A stretch of 52,213 bases of DNA, taken from positions 1 to 52,213 of the forward strand of contig NZ_JAEMSS010000005.1 of NCBI RefSeq assembly GCF_016462705.1. Direction: 5' to 3'. Shown here one piece after another: positions 40,792-47,934 of this stretch (the first letter of the stretch is position 1; the number at the start of each line of letters is the position of its first letter). The translations under genes were made by a program, and so were the position numbers. Under the pieces are notes generated by a model, which was not told the origin of the DNA, did no database searches, and was given only the letters and a program-made list of their open reading frames with translations. Source of the DNA: Nocardioides sp. Its GTDB lineage: Bacteria; Actinomycetota; Actinomycetes; Propionibacteriales; Nocardioidaceae.

Positions 40792-40836
40792 CCGGCCGTC
40801 CTGGCCGGGACCGGCCCGTCGTCCTCCACGGACGGG
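40792..40836 (+). terminator. Two hairpins after the GT4 gene
   Basis: CCGGCC (40792-40797)/GGCCGG (40803-40808) with a 5-nt loop begins right after the stop codon. A second pair, CCCGTC (40815-40820)/GACGGG (40831-40836), follows with a 10-nt loop. They are probably a terminator without a T-tract. Confidence 0.5.
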
Positions 40837-40923
40837 TCGATGTGTCCGAGGTGACAGCCGCCCAGGGCGGGTTCGGGCAGAACGGCCCTGGGGTGCGGTC
40901 GGGGATGCCAGTGCAATGGACGC

Positions 40924-41136
40924 ATGACGCCGCTGACGGAACCCCAGATCGTCGCCCGCGTGACCGCGCGCCTGCTGGTGAGGCTGCCGGACCTCTCCCC
41001 GGAGCGGGTGGAGGAGGTGGTGGCGGCCGTCGTCGGCCACTACCGCGACAGCAGGGTGCGGGACTTCCTGCCGGTGCTGGTGGAGCGTGAGGCGCTCCGG
41101 ACGCTGCTCCACACGTCGGACCACGACGCCGCGTAG
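40924..41136 (+). CDS. Three-helix bundle dimerization-domain protein
   Basis: A 70-residue protein: IVARVTARLLVRLPDLSPERVEEVVAAVVGHY then RVRDFLPVLVEREALRTLL. This three-helix pattern (RVRDFLPVLVER motif) matches the small actinobacterial family named for a three-helix-bundle dimerization domain. It is coded between the GT4 gene and an ECF sigma gene with 130 bp on each side. No ribosome site or -10 is clear. Its function is unknown. Confidence 0.68.
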   Translation: MTPLTEPQIVARVTARLLVRLPDLSPERVEEVVAAVVGHYRDSRVRDFLPVLVEREALRTLLHTSDHDAA

Positions 41137-41225
41137 GCGACCGCGCGCGGCCGGCGGCGCGTCGGGAGACCCGGTCGTCGGCGCCTCCGACGTCCTGCTC
41201 CGGGCCACGCCACGTCGACGCAGCT

Positions 41226-41237
41226 GTTCCCGGGAAC
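41226..41237. promoter_or_regulatory. Perfect 12-bp palindrome upstream of the ECF sigma gene
   Basis: GTTCCCGGGAAC is self-complementary without a spacer, 46-58 bp before the ECF sigma start. It contains GGGAAC, an ECF-type -35 core, so it may be an autoregulated promoter element or a repressor site. No matching CGTC -10 follows at the usual distance. Confidence 0.35.
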
Positions 41238-41283
41238 TCCTCTGTCGGAGCGGACATGAAGGAGCATGGAACCTGGAGGTGCC

Positions 41284-41832
41284 GTGGCCATCGAGGACGA
41301 GGCGGGTCTGGTCGACGGGCTGCACCGCGACGACCCCGACGCGCTCGCGGAGCTGTTCGACCGGCACGCGGACCGGATCTACAACCACTGCTTCCGCGCG
41401 ACCGGTGACTGGGCCGAGGCCGAGGACGCCGTCTCGGCGGTCTTCCTCGAGGTCTGGCGGCACCGGCACCGGGTGCGGCTGCACGACGGGTCGGTGCTGC
41501 CGTGGCTCTACGGGGTCGCCACCAACGTGTGCCGCAACCTCACCCGCTCGCGCCGGAGGCGGCACCGTGCGTTGGCGTCGCTGCCGCCGCCCGCAGCCGA
41601 GCCCGACCACGCCGAGCGGGTCACCGACCGGCTGGGCTCCACGGCCCGGATGCGCGAGGTCCTCACCGCGGTCCAGGCGCTACCGGACCGGGAGCGCGAG
41701 GTGCTCGCGTTGGTCGCCTGGTCCGGCCTGTCCTACGAGCAGGCGGCGGTGGCGCTCGAGGTCCCCGTCGGCACCGTCCGCTCCCGGCTGTCCCGGGCCC
41801 GCGCCCGACTCACGCAAGGAGAGGCACGATGA
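41284..41832 (+). CDS. ECF-type sigma-70 factor
   Basis: An RNA polymerase sigma factor of 182 residues. Region 2: ALAELFDRHADRIYNHCFRATGDWAEAEDAVSAVFLEVW (diagnostic core YNHCFRATGDWAEAEDAVSA). Region 4: LTAVQALPDREREVLALVAWSGLSYEQAAVALEVPVGTVRSRLSRARARL (core SYEQAAVALEVPVGTVRSRL). GTG 41284 with GGAGG 4 nt upstream is preferred over ATG 41266, whose AAGGAG is only 1 nt away. Its stop overlaps the next ATG (ATGA), so a membrane protein is coupled to it. Likely controls a stress or envelope response. Confidence 0.9.
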   Translation: MAIEDEAGLVDGLHRDDPDALAELFDRHADRIYNHCFRATGDWAEAEDAVSAVFLEVWRHRHRVRLHDGSVLPWLYGVATNVCRNLTRSRRRRHRALASLPPPAAEPDHAERVTDRLGSTARMREVLTAVQALPDREREVLALVAWSGLSYEQAAVALEVPVGTVRSRLSRARARLTQGEAR

Positions 41833-42686
41833 CCGACGCCACGCCCCCGCCCGACCAGCCGCTGGGAGACCAGGCCCGGGCCCGGATCCGTGCCGAGCTG
41901 CTCGCTGCGACCCGGGAGCCCTCGGCCCGGGCCCGCCGCTGGGTGGTTCCGGCGGCGGCCGCCGCCTCGGTCGCGCTGGTGGCCGCCCTGACCGGCTGGG
42001 CCACCGGTCTGCTCGGCGGCGGCCATGACGGTGACGGCGTCGGGCCGGCCACCGGCACCTCCGCCACCCCGACGCCCGAGAGCACCGCCGGCCCCGACGA
42101 CGGCGTCACGCCCACGCCGACCGACGGCGACCCGGTCCCGTCGGCCCCGCCGACCCCGCCGGGCAGTGCCGCTTGCGTCACCGCCCTCGAGTATGTGCTC
42201 CGCGACGCCGAGCAGGCCGTGGTCTTCCCCGAGGAGGGGGGTGGGACGACGTCGATCTGGGTCAAGGGCGGCCGCTTCTCGGTCTGCGACGAGCGGGGCG
42301 GGCGCACCACGGTCCACCAGCCGCTCCCGATCGCGCCGGACCTCGACGACGTCGCCACGTTCCGCGTCAGCAGCCGCTACCAGCCGACCGAGGGCGGCGG
42401 CTACCGGACGATCCGCTTGGCGGCGGGCGTGCTGCCCGACGGGGCGCTCGACGCGGAGCTCGACGTGCGCTACACGTTCCCCGACGGCCATACCGAGCAG
42501 GCGACGAAGATCACCGATCACCAGGGCCGGGTGTGGTGGCGGATGGTCTACGAGTACGACGACGGGGGCGGCAACGAGACGGCGAAGCCGCCGATCGAGG
42601 TGACGGTGTCGCTGTCGGGCGTCCGCAAGGAGCTCACGCTGGAGTGGGGGACCGACACCTGCGCCCAGGCCAACCACGGCTGCTGA
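41829..42686 (+). CDS. Single-helix membrane protein coupled to ECF sigma (anti-sigma-like)
   Basis: A 285-residue protein: a cytosolic N-terminus with RARIRAELLAATREPSARARR, one helix (VVPAAAAASVALVAALTGWATGLL), a Thr/Pro/Gly-rich linker and an extracytoplasmic domain with two cysteine pairs (ACVTALEYVL and CAQANHGC). The position and topology fit an anti-sigma factor for the upstream ECF protein, but there is no H-x3-C-x2-C zinc motif, so it is not a classical ZAS anti-sigma. It could be a signal-sensing partner instead. The stop is 30 bp before coaE. Confidence 0.65.
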   Translation: MTDATPPPDQPLGDQARARIRAELLAATREPSARARRWVVPAAAAASVALVAALTGWATGLLGGGHDGDGVGPATGTSATPTPESTAGPDDGVTPTPTDGDPVPSAPPTPPGSAACVTALEYVLRDAEQAVVFPEEGGGTTSIWVKGGRFSVCDERGGRTTVHQPLPIAPDLDDVATFRVSSRYQPTEGGGYRTIRLAAGVLPDGALDAELDVRYTFPDGHTEQATKITDHQGRVWWRMVYEYDDGGGNETAKPPIEVTVSLSGVRKELTLEWGTDTCAQANHGC

Positions 42687-42703
42687 GGGAGCGGGGCACG
42701 GCC

Positions 42704-42709
42704 TAGTGT
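42704..42709 (+). promoter_or_regulatory. -10 hexamer TAGTGT of coaE
   Basis: TAGTGT is followed by 6 nt and then the coaE ATG at 42716, giving a leaderless coaE mRNA. Confidence 0.5.
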
Positions 42710-42715
42710 CGGCGC

Positions 42716-43300
42716 ATGCGGGTCGGACTCACAGGTGGCATCGCCTCAGGCAAGAGCACCGTCGCGGCGATGTTGGTGGACCTGGGCGCGGTCCTCATCG
42801 ACGGCGACGCGCTGGCCCGGGAGGTGGTGGCCCGCGGCACACCGGGGCTGGCGCAGGTCGTGGCCGAGTTCGGCGAGGAGCTGCTGAGCCCCGAGGGCGA
42901 CCTCGACCGACCGGCGCTGGGGCGGATCGTCTTCGCCGACGAGGCCGCCCGGCACCGGCTCGAGGCGATCACCCACCCGCTCATCTTCGAGCGGTACGCC
43001 GCTCTCGAGGCCGCGGCACCGGCCGGCGCGCTGGTCGTGCACGACATCCCGCTGCTGGCGGAGTCCGGTCGCGCCGACACCTTCGACGCGGTGGTCGTCG
43101 TCGATGTCCCGGTCGAGGTGCAGGTGGAGCGGATGGTCCGCGACCGCGGCTGGACCCGCGAGGAGGCCGAGTCCCGGATCGCGGCGCAGGCCAGCAGGGA
43201 GGACCGGCTCGCGATCGCGACGCACGTCATCGACAACACCGGCTCGCTGGCCGATCTCGAGGCCCGGGTGCGGGAGGTCCACGCCGAGCTCACCAGGTGA
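42716..43300 (+). CDS. coaE: Dephospho-CoA kinase
   Basis: A 194-residue P-loop kinase that phosphorylates the ribose 3'-OH of dephospho-CoA, the last step of CoA synthesis. MRVGLTGGIASGKSTVA holds the Walker A motif, DLGAVLIDGDALAREVV the conserved D-x-D-x-L-A-R-E substrate site, ITHPLIF the CoA-lid helix, and VVHDIPLLAESG the Walker B region. RMVRDRGWTREEAESRIAAQ is the LID. A leaderless -10 lies just upstream and a strong terminator follows. The mycobacterial CoaE has an added C-terminal UPF0157 domain; it is absent here. Confidence 0.96.
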   Translation: MRVGLTGGIASGKSTVAAMLVDLGAVLIDGDALAREVVARGTPGLAQVVAEFGEELLSPEGDLDRPALGRIVFADEAARHRLEAITHPLIFERYAALEAAAPAGALVVHDIPLLAESGRADTFDAVVVVDVPVEVQVERMVRDRGWTREEAESRIAAQASREDRLAIATHVIDNTGSLADLEARVREVHAELTR

Positions 43301-43308
43301 CGTGACAG

Positions 43309-43342
43309 CACGAGACCCCGGCCGTCCGGCCGGGGTCTCGTG
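43309..43342. terminator. Strong bidirectional terminator hairpin
   Basis: CACGAGACCCCGGCC (43309-43323) and GGCCGGGGTCTCGTG (43328-43342) are exact complements around a GTCC loop, a 15-bp stem placed between convergent coaE and the sigma gene. Confidence 0.88.
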
Positions 43343-43363
43343 TCTCGTGGGTCGAGTCGGTGG

Positions 43364-44341
43364 TCAGGCCGCCAGGTCGGGGTCGGCGATCCGGCGCAGC
43401 TTCTGCAGTGCCTCCCGCTCGAGCTGGCGGACCCGCTCGGCGGAGATGCCGTGCTTGAGGCCGATGTCGGCGAGCTTGTGCTGACGCCCGTCGACCAGCC
43501 CGTAGCGGGACCGGATGATGTCCGCGGCGCGCTCGTCGAGGTGCTCGACCAGGGTGTTGAGCCGCTCCCGCGACTCGACGTCGAGCACGTTGAGGTCGGG
43601 CCCTGGCGTCGTCTGCTGGGCCATCAGGTCACCGAGCGAGGTGTCGCCGTCCTCGTCGACGGGGGAGTCGAGGCTGACGTGCTCGCGCCCCCAGGCCATC
43701 AGGTCGAGGACCCGGTCGAGGTCCATGCCCAGCTCCGCGGCGATCTCCGACGGGTCGGGGTCGCGGCCCAGCTGGCGCTCCAGGGTCCGGCGGGCACCGC
43801 CCACCTGGTTGAGCTCCTCCACGACGTGCACGGGGAGCCGGACGACCCGGGCCTGCTGGGCGATGCCGCGGGTGATCGCCTGGCGCACCCACCACGTCGC
43901 GTAGGTCGAGAACTTGTAGCCCTTGGTGTAGTCGAACTTCTCGACCGCACGGATCAGCCCGGTGTTGCCCTCCTGGATCAGGTCGAGCATGGGCATCTGG
44001 GCGCGGCCGTACTTGCGCGCGATGGAGACGACGAGGCGCAGGTTGGCGGTGATGAACGTGTCGACCGCCTTGCGACCCTCCTCGGCGAGCCACTCGAGCT
44101 CCTCCTCGGTGGCCGACATCGGCGCGCCGCCCTTCTTGCGGCCGACGCGGCCCTCCTTCAGGAGCGCCTCGGCCATCAGGCCGGCCTCGATCGTCTTGGA
44201 CAGCTCGACCTCGGTCTCAGCGTCCAGGAGGGGGTTGCGCGCGATCTCGTCGAGGTAGAGGCCGACGCTGTCGCGTCCCTCGATCTCGCGGGTGGCACCG
44301 ACGCTTCGACCGGTGGCCGTCGCCTTCGTTGCGGTTGCCAT
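43364..44341 (-). CDS. Group 2 (SigB/HrdB-like) RNA polymerase sigma factor
   Basis: A 325-residue sigma-70. Region 1.2 is DSVGLYLDEIARNPLLDAETEVELSKTIEAG (core YLDEIARNPLL). Region 2 contains FITANLRLVVSIARKYGRA, MLDLIQEGNTGLIRAVEKFD and GYKFSTYATWWVRQAI. Region 3 contains RLPVHVVEELNQV. Region 4 contains ADIGLKHGISAERVRQLEREAL. The short N-terminus and length (SigB of M. tuberculosis is 323 residues) mark a non-essential group 2 sigma. ATG 44341 has a strong AAGGAGGGA site. A SigR/SigH-type promoter lies upstream, and a hairpin overlaps the ribosome site. Confidence 0.93.
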   Translation of the reverse strand: MATATKATATGRSVGATREIEGRDSVGLYLDEIARNPLLDAETEVELSKTIEAGLMAEALLKEGRVGRKKGGAPMSATEEELEWLAEEGRKAVDTFITANLRLVVSIARKYGRAQMPMLDLIQEGNTGLIRAVEKFDYTKGYKFSTYATWWVRQAITRGIAQQARVVRLPVHVVEELNQVGGARRTLERQLGRDPDPSEIAAELGMDLDRVLDLMAWGREHVSLDSPVDEDGDTSLGDLMAQQTTPGPDLNVLDVESRERLNTLVEHLDERAADIIRSRYGLVDGRQHKLADIGLKHGISAERVRQLEREALQKLRRIADPDLAA

Positions 44342-44342
44342 G

Positions 44343-44370
44343 GGGTCCCTCCTTGCCCTGCGTGGGACCC
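44343..44370 (-). promoter_or_regulatory. Hairpin that can cover the sigma gene's ribosome site
   Basis: In the minus-strand leader, GGGTCCC (44370-44364) and GGGACCC (44349-44343) are exact complements 14 nt apart. The second arm includes the downstream part of the AAGGAGGGA Shine-Dalgarno and ends one base before the ATG, so pairing would hide it. This could be a thermometer-like switch, or chance in GC-rich DNA. Confidence 0.4.
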
Positions 44371-44391
44371 TGGAGGTCACACGTCCTCATC

Positions 44392-44418
44392 AACGCCCCC
44401 GGTGACCCGAAGATTCCC
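44392..44418 (-). promoter_or_regulatory. SigR/SigH-type ECF promoter of the sigma gene (GGGAAT-N18-GTT)
   Basis: On the minus strand GGGAAT (44418-44413) is followed by exactly 18 bp and GTT (44394-44392). This matches the consensus GGAAT-N18-GTT of Streptomyces SigR and mycobacterial SigH. The start site should lie near 44385, giving a leader of about 44 nt, in which the hairpin and ribosome site fall. Confidence 0.7.
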
Positions 44419-44495
44419 TGCTCACACGGGCCCTTGGGGGGTGCTTACGCCTTGATCGACGCTCGAGCAGTCCGCGGAGTTGCCTGATGAGAGGA

Positions 44496-44515
44496 ATCTC
44501 AGGGACTTCTCAGGG
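44496..44515. promoter_or_regulatory. 11-bp-spaced direct repeats TCTCAGGG
   Basis: TCTCAGGG occurs at 44497-44504 and 44508-44515, an 11-bp period as used by OmpR-type response regulators. They lie about 80-100 bp upstream of the SigR-like promoter, just after the end of the peptidase gene. Confidence 0.3.
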
Positions 44516-44570
44516 GTGATCCGGAGCCGAGCGTCCGGCGGATGGGTCGAGATGCCCGGTCGGCAGCTGG

Positions 44571-46766
44571 TCAGCGCGGCTCGGGCGACCCGGCCAGCCC
44601 CATCCGGTCCAGCACCCAGGCCAGCGTGAACGCCCGGTCCTTCCACGCCTTGTAGCGGCCCGAGACGCCGCCGTGCCCGGCCGCCATCTCGGTCCGCAGC
44701 AGCACGTCCTCTCCGTTCAGCGCGACCGCGCGCAGCCGGGCCACCCACTTGGCGGGCTCGACGTAGAGCACCCGGGTGTCGTTGAGGGACGTCTCGGCGA
44801 GGATCGGGGGGTAGCGGACGGCGGCGACGTTGTCGTAGGGCGAGTACGACGCCAGGTAGTCGTAGACCGCTGGGTCGCTGGCCGGGTCCCCCCACTCGTC
44901 GTACTCGGTGACCGTCAGCGGCAGGCTCGCGTCGAGCATGCTCGTGAGGGTGTCGACGAACGGCACCCCGGCGACGATCCCGCCGAAGAGCTCCGGAGCC
45001 TGGTTGGCCACGGCGCCCACCAGGAGCCCGCCGGCGCTGGCACCCTCGGCGACCAGGGTGTCCGGGGTCGTCCAGCCGGTGTCGACGAGGTGCCGGGCGC
45101 AGGCGACGAAGTCGGAGAAGGTGTGCTGCTTGGCGAGCATCTTGCCCTCGTCGTACCAGTGCCTGCCCATCTCGCCGCCGCCGCGGACGTGCGCGATGGC
45201 GAACGCCGCCCCGCGGTCGAGCAGGGACAGCCGCGCGACCGAGAAGTACGGGTCGATGGACAGCTCGTAGGCGCCGTAGCCGTAGAGCAGGACCGGGACC
45301 GGCCGGGTGCCTCCGCCCGCCTCGGAGTCGGACGCAGCCCCCCGGGAGCCGCGACGGGCCACGATCGAGATCGGCACCCGTGCGCCGTCCTCGGCCGTCG
45401 CCCAGAGCCGGTGCTCCTCGTAGTCGGCGGGGTCGTAGCCGCCGAGCACCGGGGCCCGCTTGAGCAGCGTGAGCTCCCGGGTGCGCACGTCGTAGTCGTA
45501 GACCGAGGAGGGGACCGCCATCGTGGTGTAGCCCAGCCGCACGGTCGGCCGATCGAAGCCCGGGTTGCTGCCCGACCCGACGGTGTAGATCTCGTGGTCG
45601 AACTCGACGAGGTAGTCGTCGGTCACCGGCGCGCCGCCCGAGGTCGACCGGGCATCGCCGAGCTCGAGGACCCGGAGCTGGGTCAGCCCGGCGCTGCGCT
45701 GGCTGACCACCAGGTGACCCGCGAACGCGTCGACGCTCTCGAGCCGGACCGCCGGGTCGTGCGGGACCAGCGGCCGCCACTCCTCCGGCGGAGTCGGCGC
45801 GATGGGGGCGGTGCCGATCTCGAAGTCGGGCCCCGTGGCGTTGTGCAGGACCACGAACCGGTCCTCGCCTGCCAGCACCGCGTGGTCGAGCGAGTACTCG
45901 AGGCCGTCCCGGCGCTCGGCGAAGACCCGCCAGCCCTCCTCCGGGGCGTCGGCGTCGAGGAAGCGGTACTCCGAGGTGGTCTTGGAGCCGCTCGCGACGA
46001 CGATGAAGCGGTCGCTGCGGGAGCGGCCCACCCCGACGAAGAACCGCTCGTCGGTCTCGTGGTGCACCAGCTCGTCCTCCTCCTGGGGGGTGCCGAGCCG
46101 GTGCCGCCAGACCTTGTCGGACCGCCAGGCGTCGTCGACGGTCGTGTAGTAGAAGCTCTCGCCCGCCCGGTCCCAGGTCGCGCCCCCGATGACCCCGACG
46201 ACCTCGTCGTGGAGCTCGCCGGCGGCTGCGTCGACACCGAGGTCCTTGACCCGGATGGTGTACCGCTCGTCGCCGACCACGTCCGTGGAGTACGCGAGCA
46301 TCGTGCCGTCCGGGCTGACGCTCGACCCGCCGAGCGAGAAGAACTCGTGGCCCTCCGCGAGCGCGTCGAGGTCGAGCAGCACCTCCTCACCGGGGAGTGC
46401 GGGCGTGTCCGGTGTCGCGTCCTCGTCGGGGCGGGGCGGCGTCCAGTCCTCCGGGTCCGCCACGGGGACCCGGCAGCTGGCGCCGTACTCCTTGCCCTCG
46501 AAGGAGCGTCCGTAGTACCAGTGGCCGCGGCTCCGGGTCGGCACCGAGAGGTCGGTCTCGAGCGTGCGCGCCTTGATCTCCTCGAAGATCGTCTGGCGCA
46601 GCCCGGCCAGGTGGGCGGTGCGGTGCTCGGTGTAGGCGTTCTCCGCCTCGAGGTAGGCCGTCACCTCCTCGGAGCCCTTGGCCCGCAGCCAGTCGTAGTC
46701 GTCGACGCGGGTCCGGCCGTGGTGCTCCGTGGTGACCGGGCGGCGTTCGGCGATGGGTGGCTGCAC
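44571..46766 (-). CDS. ptrB: Oligopeptidase B / S9A prolyl-oligopeptidase family
   Basis: A 731-residue cytosolic serine peptidase cutting short peptides. The N-terminal beta-propeller runs to about residue 430 (RVDDYDWLRAKGSEEVTAYLEAEN opens it). The alpha/beta-hydrolase domain holds LLYGYGAYELSIDPYFS, AEGASAGGLLVGA with the nucleophile (GASAGG), LNDTRVLYVEPAKW with the Asp and AAGHGGVSGRY with the His. GTG 46766 is used because TAGGTT lies 7 nt upstream; the frame runs further only into the divergent pxpA. It lies upstream of the sigma gene on the same strand. Confidence 0.93.
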   Translation of the reverse strand: MQPPIAERRPVTTEHHGRTRVDDYDWLRAKGSEEVTAYLEAENAYTEHRTAHLAGLRQTIFEEIKARTLETDLSVPTRSRGHWYYGRSFEGKEYGASCRVPVADPEDWTPPRPDEDATPDTPALPGEEVLLDLDALAEGHEFFSLGGSSVSPDGTMLAYSTDVVGDERYTIRVKDLGVDAAAGELHDEVVGVIGGATWDRAGESFYYTTVDDAWRSDKVWRHRLGTPQEEDELVHHETDERFFVGVGRSRSDRFIVVASGSKTTSEYRFLDADAPEEGWRVFAERRDGLEYSLDHAVLAGEDRFVVLHNATGPDFEIGTAPIAPTPPEEWRPLVPHDPAVRLESVDAFAGHLVVSQRSAGLTQLRVLELGDARSTSGGAPVTDDYLVEFDHEIYTVGSGSNPGFDRPTVRLGYTTMAVPSSVYDYDVRTRELTLLKRAPVLGGYDPADYEEHRLWATAEDGARVPISIVARRGSRGAASDSEAGGGTRPVPVLLYGYGAYELSIDPYFSVARLSLLDRGAAFAIAHVRGGGEMGRHWYDEGKMLAKQHTFSDFVACARHLVDTGWTTPDTLVAEGASAGGLLVGAVANQAPELFGGIVAGVPFVDTLTSMLDASLPLTVTEYDEWGDPASDPAVYDYLASYSPYDNVAAVRYPPILAETSLNDTRVLYVEPAKWVARLRAVALNGEDVLLRTEMAAGHGGVSGRYKAWKDRAFTLAWVLDRMGLAGSPEPR

Positions 46767-46773
46767 CCTGGCG

Positions 46774-46793
46774 AACCTATCCGGGCCTACCTT
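46774..46793. promoter_or_regulatory. Divergent leaderless promoters of ptrB and pxpA
   Basis: TAGGTT (minus, 46779-46774) sits 7 nt before GTG 46766 and TACCTT (plus, 46788-46793) sits 7 nt before GTG 46801. Two leaderless promoters thus share a 34-bp gap. Confidence 0.55.
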
Positions 46794-46800
46794 GGGTGCC

Positions 46801-47484
46801 GTGCGGTACGTCGACCTGAACGCCGATCTGGGGGAGGAGGTCACCGACGACGCCGCCCTGCTGGACGTCGTGACCAGCGCCAACGTCGCCTGCGGCTACC
46901 ACGCCGGCAACGCCGCCATCATGGCCAGCGTGTGCGAGCGTGCCGCGGCCCTCGGGGTGGCGGTGGGCGCGCAGGTCTCCTACGACGACCGCGCCAACTT
47001 CGGCCGGGTGGCACAGGACGTCGAGCCACATGTGCTCCGGGACCAGGTGGCCGACCAGGTCGGCGCGCTGTCGGCGATCGCCGCCGCGGCCGGCACGACG
47101 GTGAGCTACGTCAAGCCGCACGGGGCCCTCTACCACCGGGTCCTGGACGACGAGGCGCAGGCGGCCGCGGTCCTCGAGGGGTCCGGGTCCCTGCCGGTCC
47201 TCACGATGCCGGGTGTCCTGGCCCGGATCGCCGCCGCGGCGGGACGGGTGGTGCGGTCCGAGGGGTTCCCGGACCGGGCCTACGGGGCCGACGGCCGGCT
47301 GCTGCCGCGCGACCGGCCGGGCGCGGTGCTCGACGACCCGGACGAGATCGCCCACCACGCGGTGCGGCTCGCGGCCACCGTCGACTCCCTGTGCCTGCAC
47401 GGCGACACCCCCGGTGCGGTCGCCCACGCCCGCGCGGTCCGGCGGGCGCTCGAGGGTTCCGGCTGGACTCCCCGGGGCCTCTGA
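46801..47484 (+). CDS. pxpA: 5-oxoprolinase subunit A (LamB/YcsF family)
   Basis: A 227-residue protein of the PxpABC complex, which opens 5-oxoproline (pyroglutamate) to glutamate with ATP. Family motifs: VDLNADLGEE at the start, SANVACGYHAGN, GVAVGAQVSYDDRANFGR, YVKPHGALYH, FPDRAYGADGRLLPR and SLCLHGDTPGAVAHAR. GTG 46801 is supported by the leaderless TACCTT. It is normally adjacent to pxpB/pxpC; here a 673-bp gene-free stretch separates them, so separate expression is likely. Confidence 0.95.
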   Translation: MRYVDLNADLGEEVTDDAALLDVVTSANVACGYHAGNAAIMASVCERAAALGVAVGAQVSYDDRANFGRVAQDVEPHVLRDQVADQVGALSAIAAAAGTTVSYVKPHGALYHRVLDDEAQAAAVLEGSGSLPVLTMPGVLARIAAAAGRVVRSEGFPDRAYGADGRLLPRDRPGAVLDDPDEIAHHAVRLAATVDSLCLHGDTPGAVAHARAVRRALEGSGWTPRGL

Positions 47485-47491
47485 TCCTTCC

Positions 47492-47571
47492 TCCACAGGA
47501 GGGGGACGAACATGTGGAGAACCCCGGGAAACTGTGGAGTCCGGCCGCACTTCTGTGGACCAGTCTGTGGG
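47492..47571 (+). repeat. Cluster of TGTGGA motifs
   Basis: TCCACA at 47492, then TGTGGA at 47513, 47533 and 47554 and TGTGGG at 47566, in one orientation with spacings of 20, 21 and 12 bp. They resemble DnaA-box cores (TGTGGATAA) but lack the flanking A/T. Binding by a protein on one face of the helix is possible. Confidence 0.45.
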
Positions 47572-47705
47572 ACCAGAAGAATGTCGAACTTTCTTCGAGC
47601 AATCCCTTGCGCGCCGTCGAACGCAGGGCATAGAACTCTCCCACCGAGCCACCAGCGGGAAGGCCGAAAGGCCGGAACGCAGAGGGCCCGGGGACCAGAC
47701 AGGCA

Positions 47706-47881
47706 CGAAGATCCACACCGCGACCTCGGTCGCGGCGTCGGCCCGGTGACGGGGGCGACGGGGTCCCAGTGCCGGCCAGGTCGAGGTGGGCGTCACCTCC
47801 TCCTCACCCGAGGCATCGCCGGCTTGCCGGAGGTGTCGCGGTCCGAGGGCCGCTTGGTGCTCATACCACCAGGCGACTCTC
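47706..47881. repeat. Tandem structured repeat, copy 1
   Basis: Shares with copy 2 the blocks CACCGCGACCTCGGTCGCGG, CGGCCCGGTGACGGGG, GGTCGAGGTGGGCGTCACC and the loop CTCATAC. It contains an internal hairpin CCGCGACC/GGTCGCGG and a terminal stem 47845-47859/47867-47881. The middle (47797-47844) is about 30 bp longer than in copy 2. Confidence 0.7.
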
Positions 47882-47934
47882 ACAACTCTGGTCGAGCAGC
47901 GGCTTGCCGCTGGGAGACCGGGGCCGAGCTGGAT

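Noticed and set aside
41140..41230. tRNA or other RNA gene in the gap before the ECF sigma gene
   Set aside because: No T-loop or acceptor-stem pattern.
47492..47571. Replication origin based on TGTGGA motifs
   Set aside because: No dnaA, dnaN or gidB nearby, no AT-rich unwinding region and flanks do not match TTGTCCACA well.
47584..47598. LexA (SOS) box
   Set aside because: TCGAAC-TTT-CTTCGA has a 3-bp spacer and a C in place of G in the second half (consensus TCGAAC-N4-GTTCGA); no damage-response gene follows.
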